64,000 nt of DNA from Streptomyces sp. B21-083. Lineage in GTDB: Bacteria; Actinomycetota; Actinomycetes; Streptomycetales; Streptomycetaceae. The stretch spans positions 434,001-498,000 of the forward strand of contig NZ_JARUND010000001.1 of assembly GCF_036898825.1 (NCBI RefSeq), read 5' to 3'. A model generated the notes under the pieces. That model saw nothing but the letters and a program-made list of their open reading frames with translations. It ran no database searches and had not been told where the DNA came from. The translations under genes and the position numbers were made by a program. Position 1 is the stretch's first letter; every line of letters begins with the position of its first letter. This document shows, piece after piece, positions 53,156 to 60,992 of the stretch.

Positions 53156-53998
53156 CTACAGCCGGCGCCACCGCGCCGAGGCGAAGGAGAAGACTCCGAA
53201 GAGGACCAGCCCGACCGCCACGGCGACCAGGAGCCACGGCCCCGCCGGTGTCTGTGTGAAGCTGCGCAGCGTCGCGTCCATCCCCTTCGCCTCGTGCGGG
53301 TCGAAGCGGACGGCCGCCACCAGGACGAAGATCCCGGCCGCGGCGAACACCGCACCGCGTGCCACACCTCCACCCACGCCCAGAGCGGTGACGACCTGCT
53401 TCGTACGGTGGTTCATGGCGCCTGTGTCGAGTTGCTTCAGGAAGCGCCGCATGGCCGCCCGGACGGCCAGTACCACGCCGACGCCGATCAGAACGCAGCC
53501 CGCGGCACCGACCAGGAACCGGCCGTAGGGCAGCTTGAGCGCCGAGGCCGTCCAGTCCTGGGACTGCGCGTTCCCGCTGGAGCCCTGGCCGCCCCCGGCC
53601 GCGTACACGGCGGTGGCCCAGCAGACGGCGGCGTAGAAGAGCGCGCGCCCTCCGTCGAGGGCCCGCGAGGCGGCCTTGCGCCGAGCCCCCCGGCCGAGAA
53701 CGGCGCCGGCGCCCCGCCACAGAGCCATGCATCCGAACCCGACGACCAGCGCCCAGAGCATCACCTTCCCGAAGGGCTGCGCCGCGATCTGGGACAGCGC
53801 GCCCTGGCGGTCCGCCGACTCGCCGCCACTGCCACTGCCGAAGGCGATCCGGACGGCCAGTACGCCGATGAGGACGTACACCACACCTCGCGCGGCGAAG
53901 CCCGCCCGTCCGGCGGCGGTCAGGGTCTGCCTCTCCGCGGAACGACGGGAATCGGGCCTGGCGGCCCGGAGCCGTCCGCTCAAGCGGGATGTCGTCAC
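53156..53998 (-). CDS. DUF1206 membrane protein
   Basis: This 280-aa protein starts at GTG 53998 (GAGGAGG upstream). It carries three tandem DUF1206 two-helix units, each opening with a G-x-x-ARGxVYxLIGxLAxR pattern: FAARGVVYVLIGVLAVRIAF, DGGRALFYAAVCWATAVYAA and GVARGAVFAAAGIFVLVAAV. About six membrane helices result. The family is restricted mostly to actinobacteria and has no known function. It may be co-transcribed with the small membrane protein downstream. Confidence 0.93.
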   Translation of the reverse strand: MTTSRLSGRLRAARPDSRRSAERQTLTAAGRAGFAARGVVYVLIGVLAVRIAFGSGSGGESADRQGALSQIAAQPFGKVMLWALVVGFGCMALWRGAGAVLGRGARRKAASRALDGGRALFYAAVCWATAVYAAGGGQGSSGNAQSQDWTASALKLPYGRFLVGAAGCVLIGVGVVLAVRAAMRRFLKQLDTGAMNHRTKQVVTALGVGGGVARGAVFAAAGIFVLVAAVRFDPHEAKGMDATLRSFTQTPAGPWLLVAVAVGLVLFGVFSFASARWRRL

Positions 53999-54197
53999 GT
54001 GCCCTCCTCAGAGCGTGGGTGTCAACGTGGGCCGTGTGTGCGCAGGCCAGGCAACGGCACGTGCCTCCCTCCGGGGTGGCATCACTCACCGCGGGAGCCG
54101 GCAGACCTCGACACACAACAGACAACACACAAGGGAGCAAAGACAGTTGCTCCCCACGGGCGTGCCTCCGGTCCGAAGCACGTCGCACAAGTTCCCA

Positions 54198-54228
54198 GGC
54201 AACCCGCTTTCCCGGGCAACCCGCTTTC
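54198..54228. repeat. Direct repeat GGCAACCCGCTTTC
   Basis: Two perfect 14-bp copies (54198-54211 and 54215-54228) lie with a 17-bp period in the gene-free 440 bp between DUF1206 and rpoA. Confidence 0.8.
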
Positions 54229-54286
54229 AATCGCCCTGGCGGGCTCGGCGCCAGGCCCGGCCGTCGCCGTCCGCCACCGACCGAAG

Positions 54287-54336
54287 ACAAACGGCAGTCC
54301 CCGACGAGACCATGCTCGTCGGGGACTGCCGTTTGT
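54287..54336. terminator. Perfect 22-bp hairpin downstream of rpoA
   Basis: Arms 54287-54308 and 54315-54336 are fully complementary over a 6-nt loop, about 105 bp past the rpoA stop. It probably ends the rpoA transcript. Confidence 0.75.
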
Positions 54337-54342
54337 GCGGGA

Positions 54343-54371
54343 GGGGCACCCCGGTCCGGCCGGGGTGCCCC
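54343..54371. terminator. Second hairpin downstream of rpoA
   Basis: GGGGCACCCCGG (54343-54354) pairs with CCGGGGTGCCCC (54360-54371) over 5 nt. With the 22-bp hairpin it forms a tandem terminator. Confidence 0.7.
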
Positions 54372-54440
54372 TCATGAAAGATCCGCGCCGATTCGTGCGC
54401 CCGGGTCGAGACCGGGGTGACGGTTGTCGGAGCGCAGCCT

Positions 54441-55463
54441 TCAGTACTGCTCGGTCTCGACGAATCCGCCGTCCGCGTCGTTGTCCGCACCGAAGGCGTC
54501 AACAGCAGCGGTCGGGTTGAATCCGGGAGGGCTGTCCTTCAGGGCGAGGCCCATGTCGGCCAGCTTCGCCTTGACCTCGTCGATGGACTTCGCACCGAAG
54601 TTGCGGATGTCCAGCAGGTCGGCCTCGGAGCGGGCGACGAGTTCGCCCACGGAGTGGACGCCCTCACGCTTCAGGCAGTTGTACGAGCGGACCGTGAGGT
54701 CGAGCTCCTCGATCGGCAGCACCAGATCGGCGGCGAGGGCGGCGTCCGTCGGGGACGGACCCATGTCGATGCCCTCGGCGTCGATGTTGAGCTCACGGGC
54801 GAGCCCGAACAGCTCGACCAGCGTCTTACCGGCCGACGCCATGGCGTCACGGGGACGCATGGCCTGCTTGGTCTCGATGTCGACGATCAGCTTGTCGAAG
54901 TCGGTGCGCTGCTCGACACGCGTGGCCTCGACCTTGTACGTGACCTTGAGGACCGGCGAGTAGATCGAGTCGACCGGGATGCGCCCGATCTCCTGTCCGA
55001 TCTGCTTGTTCTGGACAGCCGAGACGTAGCCGCGACCGCGCTCGACGGTCAGCTCCATCTCCAGCTTGCCCTTGCCGTTGAGCGTGGCGAGGACGAGGTC
55101 GGGGTTGTGCACCTCGACACCGGCCGGGGGCGCGATGTCGGCGGCGGTGACGAGACCCGGGCCCTGCTTGCGCAGGTACATCACGACCGGCTCGTCCTGC
55201 TCCGAGGAGACGACGAGCTGCTTGATGTTGAGGATCAGGTCGGTGACGTCCTCCTTGACGCCCGGCACGGTGGTGAACTCGTGCAGGACGCCGTCGACGC
55301 GGATGGACGTGACCGCCGCACCCGGGATCGAGGAGAGGAGCGTACGGCGCAGAGAGTTGCCGAGGGTGTAGCCGAAGCCCGGCTCCAGCGGCTCGATGAC
55401 GAACCGGGAGCGGAACTCGTCGACGACTTCTTCGGTCAGGGACGGACGCTGAGCAATCAGCAC
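54441..55463 (-). CDS. rpoA: RNA polymerase alpha subunit, isolated gene (probable second rpoA)
   Basis: This 340-aa protein starts at GTG 55463 (GGAGG 10 nt upstream) and is full length. The N-terminal dimerisation domain is intact ([35 protein letters not shown]). The C-terminal DNA-binding domain keeps all residues of the E. coli 265 determinant: R259, N262, C263 in [11 protein letters not shown] and G290, K292, S293 in NFGAKSID. In Streptomyces the housekeeping rpoA lies between rpsD and rplQ. Here both neighbours are unrelated (TetR upstream, only hairpins downstream), so this is most likely an additional copy. It seems able to assemble into RNA polymerase. Confidence 0.9.
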   Translation of the reverse strand: MLIAQRPSLTEEVVDEFRSRFVIEPLEPGFGYTLGNSLRRTLLSSIPGAAVTSIRVDGVLHEFTTVPGVKEDVTDLILNIKQLVVSSEQDEPVVMYLRKQGPGLVTAADIAPPAGVEVHNPDLVLATLNGKGKLEMELTVERGRGYVSAVQNKQIGQEIGRIPVDSIYSPVLKVTYKVEATRVEQRTDFDKLIVDIETKQAMRPRDAMASAGKTLVELFGLARELNIDAEGIDMGPSPTDAALAADLVLPIEELDLTVRSYNCLKREGVHSVGELVARSEADLLDIRNFGAKSIDEVKAKLADMGLALKDSPPGFNPTAAVDAFGADNDADGGFVETEQY

Positions 55464-55730
55464 GGGGTGTTGCCTCCAGTGGTTTGGCGCCCGCTATGTG
55501 ACGCCGTAGACACTAATGAAGGGTACGGGCGGTTCGGGCGATACGGTCTCCGTAAAGCCGAACGGCCAGTCTCCCAACTAAACGAGCAGCCTACGGGCTT
55601 CTCTTCCCTCCGCCGCGCACGAGGCGTTCCGGGCCCTGGTCGAACAGCAGTCCGGGCGCGGCCGACGGCAACGAAATCCGTTCCCGCCCCTTGATCGCCG
55701 CAGGCCGGACCGCGAGCCGCCACACGTCAA

Positions 55731-55744
55731 AAACCGATCGGTTT
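55731..55744. promoter_or_regulatory. TetR-type operator between rpoA and tetR
   Basis: AAACCGATCGGTTT is a perfect 14-bp palindrome 31 bp before the TetR ATG, a classic autoregulatory position. The rest of the 312-bp intergenic region (55464-55775) holds no gene and must also contain the rpoA promoter. Confidence 0.75.
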
Positions 55745-55775
55745 CTATCTCGTCGACATCGGTTAACCTCGCTGT

Positions 55776-56345
55776 ATGACCACCGAAGTGAAGGCAAGTA
55801 CGAGAGAGCGCCTGCTGGAGGCGGCGGCCACGCTCACCTACCGGGAGGGTGTCAACATCGGCGTCGAGGCGCTGTGCAAGGCGGCGGGTGTGTCGAAGCG
55901 CTCCCTGTACCAGTTGTTCGAAAGCAAGGACGAACTGCTGGCGACGAGCCTGCGGGAGCGTGCCTCCGCCTTCACGGCGACCCTTCTGCCCGCGGCGGAT
56001 GACGGCCGGCCTCCCCGGGAACGGATCCTGCACGTCTTCGAGCGGGTGGAGTCGCAGGCGGGTGCACCGGATTTCCACGGCTGCCGTTATCTGGCCGTCC
56101 AGATCGAGCTGAAGGACCAGAATCACCCCGCGAGCCAGGTGGCCCACCGGATCAAGGCGAACCTGACGGCTTTCTTCCGCTCGGAGGCCGAACAGGGCGG
56201 GGCGAACGACCCCGATCTGCTGGCCCGGCAGCTCAGCCTGGTCTTCGACGGCGCCAGCGCCCGCGCGGGAATCGGAGCCGACGAACTCACGGGGCTCGTC
56301 ACCCCCACCGTGACCACTTTGCTCGATGCGGCAGGCGTGAGCTGA
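55776..56345 (+). CDS. TetR/AcrR-family regulator
   Basis: This 189-aa protein starts at ATG 55776. The N-terminal helix-turn-helix is STRERLLEAAATLTYREGVN and then IGVEALCKAAGVSKRSLYQL, FESKDELLATSL. The ligand domain (about 65-189) resembles the group whose C-terminus is the TetR_C_11-like helix bundle (CRYLAVQIELKDQNHPASQV). It probably represses itself through the palindrome at 55731-55744. Whether it also controls the divergent rpoA copy is open; the operator is 268 bp from the rpoA start. Confidence 0.92.
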   Translation: MTTEVKASTRERLLEAAATLTYREGVNIGVEALCKAAGVSKRSLYQLFESKDELLATSLRERASAFTATLLPAADDGRPPRERILHVFERVESQAGAPDFHGCRYLAVQIELKDQNHPASQVAHRIKANLTAFFRSEAEQGGANDPDLLARQLSLVFDGASARAGIGADELTGLVTPTVTTLLDAAGVS

Positions 56346-56443
56346 CCCATTCCTTTCGACGGGACTCGTCGAGCAGACCCCGTGACCGATGTGCTCGCCA
56401 GACCGGCGCCGCCCATCATCCACAAGTAGCTGCCCGAAGAGAT

Positions 56444-57311
56444 TCAGTCCTCCCCGCGGAGTGAGCGGAGCGACTCGAGGACGTGGGGCCAGGCAGTCGC
56501 CCCCAATCGCGCGTCGGCTTCGGGTGTGCCTCCGTACCGGAAGCGGGGGGAGGGAGTCGCGGGGCTCTCGCCAGGGAAACGTGGGCGGTGGCCGGCCTCA
56601 CGGCAGGCGATCACCCGCACCGGCGCTCCGACCGAGCGTCGGCGCTGCGCCAGCTCTTCGGCAGAGCGAAGAGAGGGCCACATCGCGTCGTCGCCGCCCG
56701 CGACCAGCAGCAGATCGGCTCGCGCCCTGTCCACGGGGATCTCCGCCGCAGGGAGCAGAGCGGCAAACGTCCGCTCACTCTGTTCGTACCATCCGCGGAC
56801 GGCGACCGGCCCGGTGTCCGTGTCAGCGGGTGACCAGGAATCGTCCAGTGGGACGAAAGCCAGCGGTCGCTCTCGCCAGGTCCAGGACGATCGATACGGG
56901 TGGTGGGCTCCGTCGTGCCCCGGTCCGACGTTGCACCAGACCCGGGACGTGGGCGACATCGCCACGACGACGTCCACGCGCGGATCGCGCACCGCTGTGA
57001 GCAGCGCCGCCTCCGCCCCCTTTGACGTACCCAGAATGCCGATACGCCGCGCCCCGTTCGACCGGAGGAAGCCGACGGCGGTGGTGAACGTCTCCAAGGG
57101 GACCTCGCAGATCCCCGGCGGCTGTCCGGGCCCACCGAACCAGCGGATCGACATCGCCGTCATGCCCTGCCGGGCAAGGACGCGCGCCCTCTCCCGTTCG
57201 ATGCGCCCGCTCGAACCCGCCAGGACCAGGATCCCGATGTCACTGCCACGGGCGGGAGCAACCAGAACCCCTTTCCCAGGGGTCCGTCAACTCGCGTTCA
57301 GTGACGTTCAT
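56444..57311 (-). pseudogene. BAAT/acyl-CoA thioesterase-type alpha/beta hydrolase with N-terminal frameshift
   Basis: The start ATG 57311 gives MNVTERELTDPWE, after which the homology continues one frame over as GVLVAPARGSDIGILVLAGS, SGRIERERARVLARQGMTAM and so on to the stop at 56444. The body has RWFGGPGQPPGICEVPLETF, nucleophile elbow ILGTSKGAEAALL, acid region LLVAGGDDAMWPS and CREAGHRPRFPG with the His, as in the bile-acid-CoA:amino-acid N-acyltransferase C-terminal family. An extra base in the run GAAAGGGG (57268-57278 on the plus strand) explains the break. If it is a sequencing error the 288-aa enzyme is intact. ATG 57163 would give a shortened 239-aa product. Confidence 0.72.
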
Positions 57312-57386
57312 TTGCCCCCCCCGTGCGCCTCAACTCGTGAGCGCAGCCTAAGCCGACGCGCCCTCGCGGCAGGCGCCGCACCGACC

Positions 57387-57400
57387 ACGAGACGTCTCGT
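57387..57400. promoter_or_regulatory. Perfect 14-bp palindrome upstream of the zinc-ribbon gene
   Basis: ACGAGACGTCTCGT lies 75 bp from the leftward hydrolase start and 210 bp from the rightward zinc-ribbon gene. It is an operator candidate. No other feature is seen in 57312-57609. Confidence 0.4.
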
Positions 57401-57609
57401 CCCGCATCGGTGACTGACCGCGTTCGCACGTACACCGACAAACAGCCCGGAAACGGCAGGAGAGGTACTCAGGGGTATCTCGCAGCGGTCACGCGCCGGA
57501 TGCATCTGCGCAGGAGCGTCACACAGGCTGCACATTCTTTGTCGAAAGCATCGCTACCTTTGCTCACGGCTCGCTCACCCGTGCGAAAGCGAATACAGGA
57601 AGACCGTAG

Positions 57610-58482
57610 ATGGACTACTGCTCCACGTGTCGTCGGCATCTCAACGGCGCCCTCGTGTGTCCCGGATGCGGCGCCTACGCCCCGGACATCGCTCCTCTCG
57701 CCGACGGAACGCCCGCACCGTCCGCCGTAACGGCCTCACCGGCCCAGCAATCCCCTGCCCCCCTGTGGAGCGAAGCGGATTCCGTCGCCGAGGACCTCGG
57801 CCAAGTGCCGCAGGAGCACCCGTACGACGGCCCGGACGCTCCCTCCCTCGCCCCCACGGGCCGGGCGGCACGGCGCCGGCAACGGGAACGCTGGAAGAAG
57901 ACGCAGCGCAGGGCCCTGGTCGCCACCGCGGTCGCACTCGTCGGCGGAGGCATGACCGCCGTCTCGCTGAACCGCCAGTCCCCGGACCGAACCCAGGCGG
58001 CGTCCGCGCCGGACCGGGAGGTCATGGGGGCCGCCGAGGAGCAGGTCACGGACCCCACTCCGGTTTCCTCGACGCCGACCGGCTCACATCGGGCGAAGCA
58101 CGCCTCCCCCGCCTCCACTGCCCGGTCGGCCACGACCGGCACACCGCACGAGCAGGCCGCCGCCGCGCCCCAGGCCAGGCCGAAGACTCAGATCGTTCAG
58201 CAGAAGAGCGTCACGAGTCCCCTCACGGTGGTGAACTCGGGCGTGTCAGAGGTGGCCTCCACCGTGTCCGACGCCACGGACACGGCAACGGGGACGACGT
58301 CCTCGTCCGCACCCCCGGCCACCGACAGCACGAGCACGAGCACCAGCACCTCGGGCACAGACACGACCACGGACACATCGCCGGCTACTCCGGCGCCGTC
58401 CGATCCCTCGACTTCCACTTCTTCGTCCGCGTCGTCGTCGCCCGCAGGGATCTGTCTGCTCGGGCTGGTGTGCATCACCTGA
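57610..58482 (+). CDS. SCO2400-family zinc-ribbon membrane protein
   Basis: This 290-aa protein starts at ATG 57610 (AGGAAG upstream). An N-terminal zinc ribbon MDYCSTCRRHLNGALVCPGC (C4, C7, C17, C20) is followed by a linker, a basic stretch, one membrane helix (RRALVATAVALVGGGMTAVS, about residue 105) and a long Ser/Thr/Pro-rich outer part ending in ICLLGLVCIT. I recall this layout from Streptomyces proteins named after SCO2400. The Cys pair near the end may form a disulfide. Function is unknown. Confidence 0.8.
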   Translation: MDYCSTCRRHLNGALVCPGCGAYAPDIAPLADGTPAPSAVTASPAQQSPAPLWSEADSVAEDLGQVPQEHPYDGPDAPSLAPTGRAARRRQRERWKKTQRRALVATAVALVGGGMTAVSLNRQSPDRTQAASAPDREVMGAAEEQVTDPTPVSSTPTGSHRAKHASPASTARSATTGTPHEQAAAAPQARPKTQIVQQKSVTSPLTVVNSGVSEVASTVSDATDTATGTTSSSAPPATDSTSTSTSTSGTDTTTDTSPATPAPSDPSTSTSSSASSSPAGICLLGLVCIT

Positions 58483-58499
58483 TCCCGTAGGCGAGTTGT

Positions 58500-58640
58500 T
58501 CAGTCGGGTGGTGAGGGCTCGACCCGAGATTGATCCACCGCGCTCCCGGCGATCGCACCCAGCCGAACCATGTCGCTGATCAGGTACGGGACGGTGGCAA
58601 TGCGGAAGTCGGCCTCGGCGACCGTCCCCAGAGGCCGACT
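58500..58640 (-). pseudogene. Possible coding remnant, unrecognised
   Basis: The minus strand reads GTVAEADFRIATVPYLISDM and VRLGAIAGSAVDQSRVEPSP, then PD and TGA (58500-58502), with host-like third-position GC. No start codon or family is recognised. It overlaps the terminator stem of the carbonic anhydrase gene. Confidence 0.25.
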
Positions 58641-58642
58641 TC
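58605..58642. terminator. Terminator after the carbonic anhydrase gene
   Basis: GAAGTCGGCCTC (58605-58616) pairs with GAGGCCGACTTC (58631-58642) over 14 nt, starting 14 bp past the stop of the leftward gene. Confidence 0.7.
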
Positions 58643-58655
58643 TCCGCGTACGACG

Positions 58656-59441
58656 TCAGCTGACGCGGTGCACTCGCTGGGTGGTCAGTTCGTAGCGGGC
58701 GCCGACGATGGACAGGGCGCCCGAGTCCACCTTGGCGGCGAGGTCGGGCTCCGCGGCGAGCCGTGCCCGGATGAGCCGTATGTTGGCGTCGATCGTCGCG
58801 TCGACGCGCGCGTCGCCCACCTTGCCGCGGTCGATGGCCGGGGTGATCTGGTCGGCCAGGTACTGGATGTGGGCGGGCAGCCGCTCGCCGGACTGGTCCG
58901 CCTGGACCGTGGCCTTCACCGCTCCGCACGACTGGTGGCCGAGCACCATCAGCAGGGGGATCCCCAGTTCGAGCACGCCGTACGCGAGGCTGCCGAGCAC
59001 TGCCTCGTCGAGGACCTGGCCCCCACTGCGTATGGTCATCAGATCGCCGAGGCCCTGGTCGAAGACCATCTCCGGAGGCACCCGGGAGTCGATGCAGCCG
59101 AGCACCAGTGCGAAGGGGTGCTGACTGGTCGTCAGCGACTGCCGGACGGCCGGAGACTCGTCGGGATGCTGCTGCCGGAAGGTGCGCCAGCGACGGTTGC
59201 CGGCGGACAGTTCCCGCAGGGCCTCCTCGGCAGTCGTGGGCCGGTTTCGCGGAGCGGCGGTGGGGGGTGCGGCGACGGCGGGTTCGGCGCTGATGGCAAG
59301 GCCGGTGCCAAGTACGGCGGTTCCGGTGAGCGCGGCACGCAGCAGGGAGCGCCGAGCGGGGGGTGTCGCGCCGGGGGCCGGGGCGACGGATACCGTCCGC
59401 TGCGGGTGGACGGCAGTGTGGGGTGTGGCTTGAGAGTTCAC
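58656..59441 (-). CDS. Tat-type beta-carbonic anhydrase
   Basis: This 261-aa protein has a twin-arginine-like signal (ARRSLLRAALTGTAVLGTG) before the beta-carbonic anhydrase domain. Zinc ligands are C116 and D118 in GCIDSRVPPEMVFDQGLGD, H169 and C172 in LGHQSCGAVKA; R120 completes the Asp-Arg dyad. Most beta-CAs are cytoplasmic, so export is notable. GTG 59441 is chosen because GTG 59471 overlaps its own Shine-Dalgarno sequence (AAGGAGGTG); neither start is ideal. Confidence 0.88.
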   Translation of the reverse strand: MNSQATPHTAVHPQRTVSVAPAPGATPPARRSLLRAALTGTAVLGTGLAISAEPAVAAPPTAAPRNRPTTAEEALRELSAGNRRWRTFRQQHPDESPAVRQSLTTSQHPFALVLGCIDSRVPPEMVFDQGLGDLMTIRSGGQVLDEAVLGSLAYGVLELGIPLLMVLGHQSCGAVKATVQADQSGERLPAHIQYLADQITPAIDRGKVGDARVDATIDANIRLIRARLAAEPDLAAKVDSGALSIVGARYELTTQRVHRVS

Positions 59442-59612
59442 GGATGGGAACGTACGTCCGACCCGACGCACCTCCTTACGGGTTGCTGAATCATGATCGA
59501 ATACTGAATCGATCTTGACGATTCCGGGGGAATTCCTTGGCCAAAAATCGAAGCCGGTTCGCGTACGAGGAGGCGCTCAGCGCATTCGCCATCGTCGAGG
59601 CATGTCCTGCCA

Positions 59613-59699
59613 GTGCCTGTAACAGCAGGCCCTGTCACCTGCCCCCCGAACGAGGAGCACTGGCACGGAGCCACCCCTGACCGCTTGGCGCACATCGTT
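59613..59699 (+). pseudogene. Remnant of a cupin-domain protein
   Basis: A short frame reads PVTAGPVTCPPNEEHWHGAT and PDRLAHIV. This matches the end of small cupin proteins (GDVxxxPPGxxHWHGAxPxxxxxH), including two metal-ligand His residues. The rest of the barrel is missing, and the frame runs into the antisense of the PhzF gene. Confidence 0.5.
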
Positions 59700-60574
59700 C
59701 AGCCGATGCGGGTTCCCGCGCCGCCGACCCGGACGCGCTGGTCACCCGCGCGCAGCGTCACCGTGAGTTCGCCGGGGCGGCCCAGGTCCTCGCCCTGGTG
59801 CAGGGTGAGGACGGTGTCCTCGGGGACCAGGCCGAACTCCCGGGCGTACGCGCCGAACGCGGCGGCTGCCGCGCCGGTCGCCGGGTCCTCGACGACGCCC
59901 CCGACGGGGAACGGGTCACGGACATGGAAGACGGTGGCCGACTCGCGCCACACCAACTGGACCGTGGTCAGGTCCAAGCGGTGCATCAGGGCTTCGAGGC
60001 GCTCGAAGTCGTAGGCGAGATCCGCGAGTCGGGCGCGGGTCGCCGCCGCGAGAACGAGGTGACGGGCGCCGCCGAAGGCGATACGGGGCGGGAAGGCCGG
60101 GTCGAGATCGACGGCCGGCCAGTCGAGCGCGGCCAGCGCCTCTGCGAGGTCGGCGTCGGTGATCTCCACGATCCGTGGCTCGACGCTGGTGAGTGTGGCA
60201 CGGAGTGTCCCGCCCTCCTCGGCCACCACCACCGGCACGATGCCGGCGCGCGTCGCGAACACCAGCTCTCCGGGGCCCCGTCGCTCGGCCAGTGCGATCG
60301 CGGTCGCGATGGTCGCGTGCCCGCAGAACGGCACCTCGGCCCGGGGACTGAAGTAGCGGATGCCGTACGCCCTGCTGTCCTGACCGCCGAGGCTCTTCGG
60401 CGGCGCGGTCAGGAACGCGGTCTCCGAGTATCCGAGGTCGGCGGCGACGGCCAGCATGTCGCTGTCGTCCAGGCCGGTGGCGTCCAGGACAACGCCGGCG
60501 GGGTTTCCGCCCGCGGGTGAGGTGGAGAAGGCGGTGTAGCGCAGCAACTCGGGCCTCGGTGTGTTCGTCGTCAT
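59699..60574 (-). CDS. PhzF-family isomerase-like protein
   Basis: This 291-aa protein starts at ATG 60574. It has the duplicated diaminopimelate-epimerase-like fold: FSTSPAGGNPAGVVLDATGL near the start, catalytic Glu in GYSETAFLTAP, CGHATIATAIALAERRG and GVVEDPATGAAAAAFGAYAR. PhzF proper isomerises DHHA in phenazine synthesis, but no other phenazine genes are present. Most homologues are of unknown function. Confidence 0.92.
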   Translation of the reverse strand: MTTNTPRPELLRYTAFSTSPAGGNPAGVVLDATGLDDSDMLAVAADLGYSETAFLTAPPKSLGGQDSRAYGIRYFSPRAEVPFCGHATIATAIALAERRGPGELVFATRAGIVPVVVAEEGGTLRATLTSVEPRIVEITDADLAEALAALDWPAVDLDPAFPPRIAFGGARHLVLAAATRARLADLAYDFERLEALMHRLDLTTVQLVWRESATVFHVRDPFPVGGVVEDPATGAAAAAFGAYAREFGLVPEDTVLTLHQGEDLGRPGELTVTLRAGDQRVRVGGAGTRIG

Positions 60575-60683
60575 GCTTGCCGCAACAAGGGGCGGCGTCG
60601 CTGGTGTTCCCGGGCATCCGGTCGCCGCGCGCCGGACCGCCTCCGGGATCCGACGGCGCGGGTCGTCACACCGCTTCCGCTTC

Positions 60684-60718
60684 GAAGTCACGCGTGGAAT
60701 TTGAAGTCAGGCGTGGAA
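60684..60718. repeat. Tandem duplication at the end of the ECF-sigma remnant
   Basis: GAAGTCACGCGTGGAA (60684-60699) and GAAGTCAGGCGTGGAA (60703-60718) are direct copies with one mismatch and a 19-bp period. Read on the minus strand each contains FHA followed by TGA, so the last codons and stop of the sigma remnant were duplicated. Confidence 0.8.
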
Positions 60719-60820
60719 GGCGACTTCGAGCTCGCGCTTCAGCCGGTACAGCCCGCGTCGTGCGTGGCTCCTGACGGTGCCCAGCGGCCAGCCCGTGCGC
60801 TGCCGAGCGGTCCGGGCTGG
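60707..60820 (-). pseudogene. Region-4 remnant of an ECF sigma factor
   Basis: The minus strand reads RTGWPLGTVRSHARRGLYRL, KRELEVAFHA and TGA 60707-60709. GxPLGTVRSRxRRGLxRLR is the recognition helix region of ECF sigma factors. Upstream sequence (to 60992) has no sigma region 2, so only the last 35 or so codons survive. The rest of 60575-60992 contains no gene. Confidence 0.6.
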
Positions 60821-60992
60821 ATCGGCCGGTCCGACCCGGGGATCCGTGGCCCACGTCCCTGAAGGATGCCCTGGACACACTGGAGGCTCTGTACAGCGGC
60901 GACGCTCCCACGACGGGCCGGTGAGGTCGTCCGCGGAGGTCGCGGGAAGCGCGGAGGCCGTCGCGGGAAGGCGCGGTGGTCGCGGTGGCGAC

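Noticed and set aside
54287..54336. Insertion-sequence terminal inverted repeats
   Set aside because: The arms are separated by only 6 nt and no transposase lies between or beside them; a terminator is simpler.
54441..55463. Housekeeping rpoA in the ribosomal-protein operon
   Set aside because: No ribosomal protein gene is adjacent on either side.
59699..60574. Phenazine biosynthesis cluster
   Set aside because: Only a PhzF-like protein is present; no other phz genes are visible.
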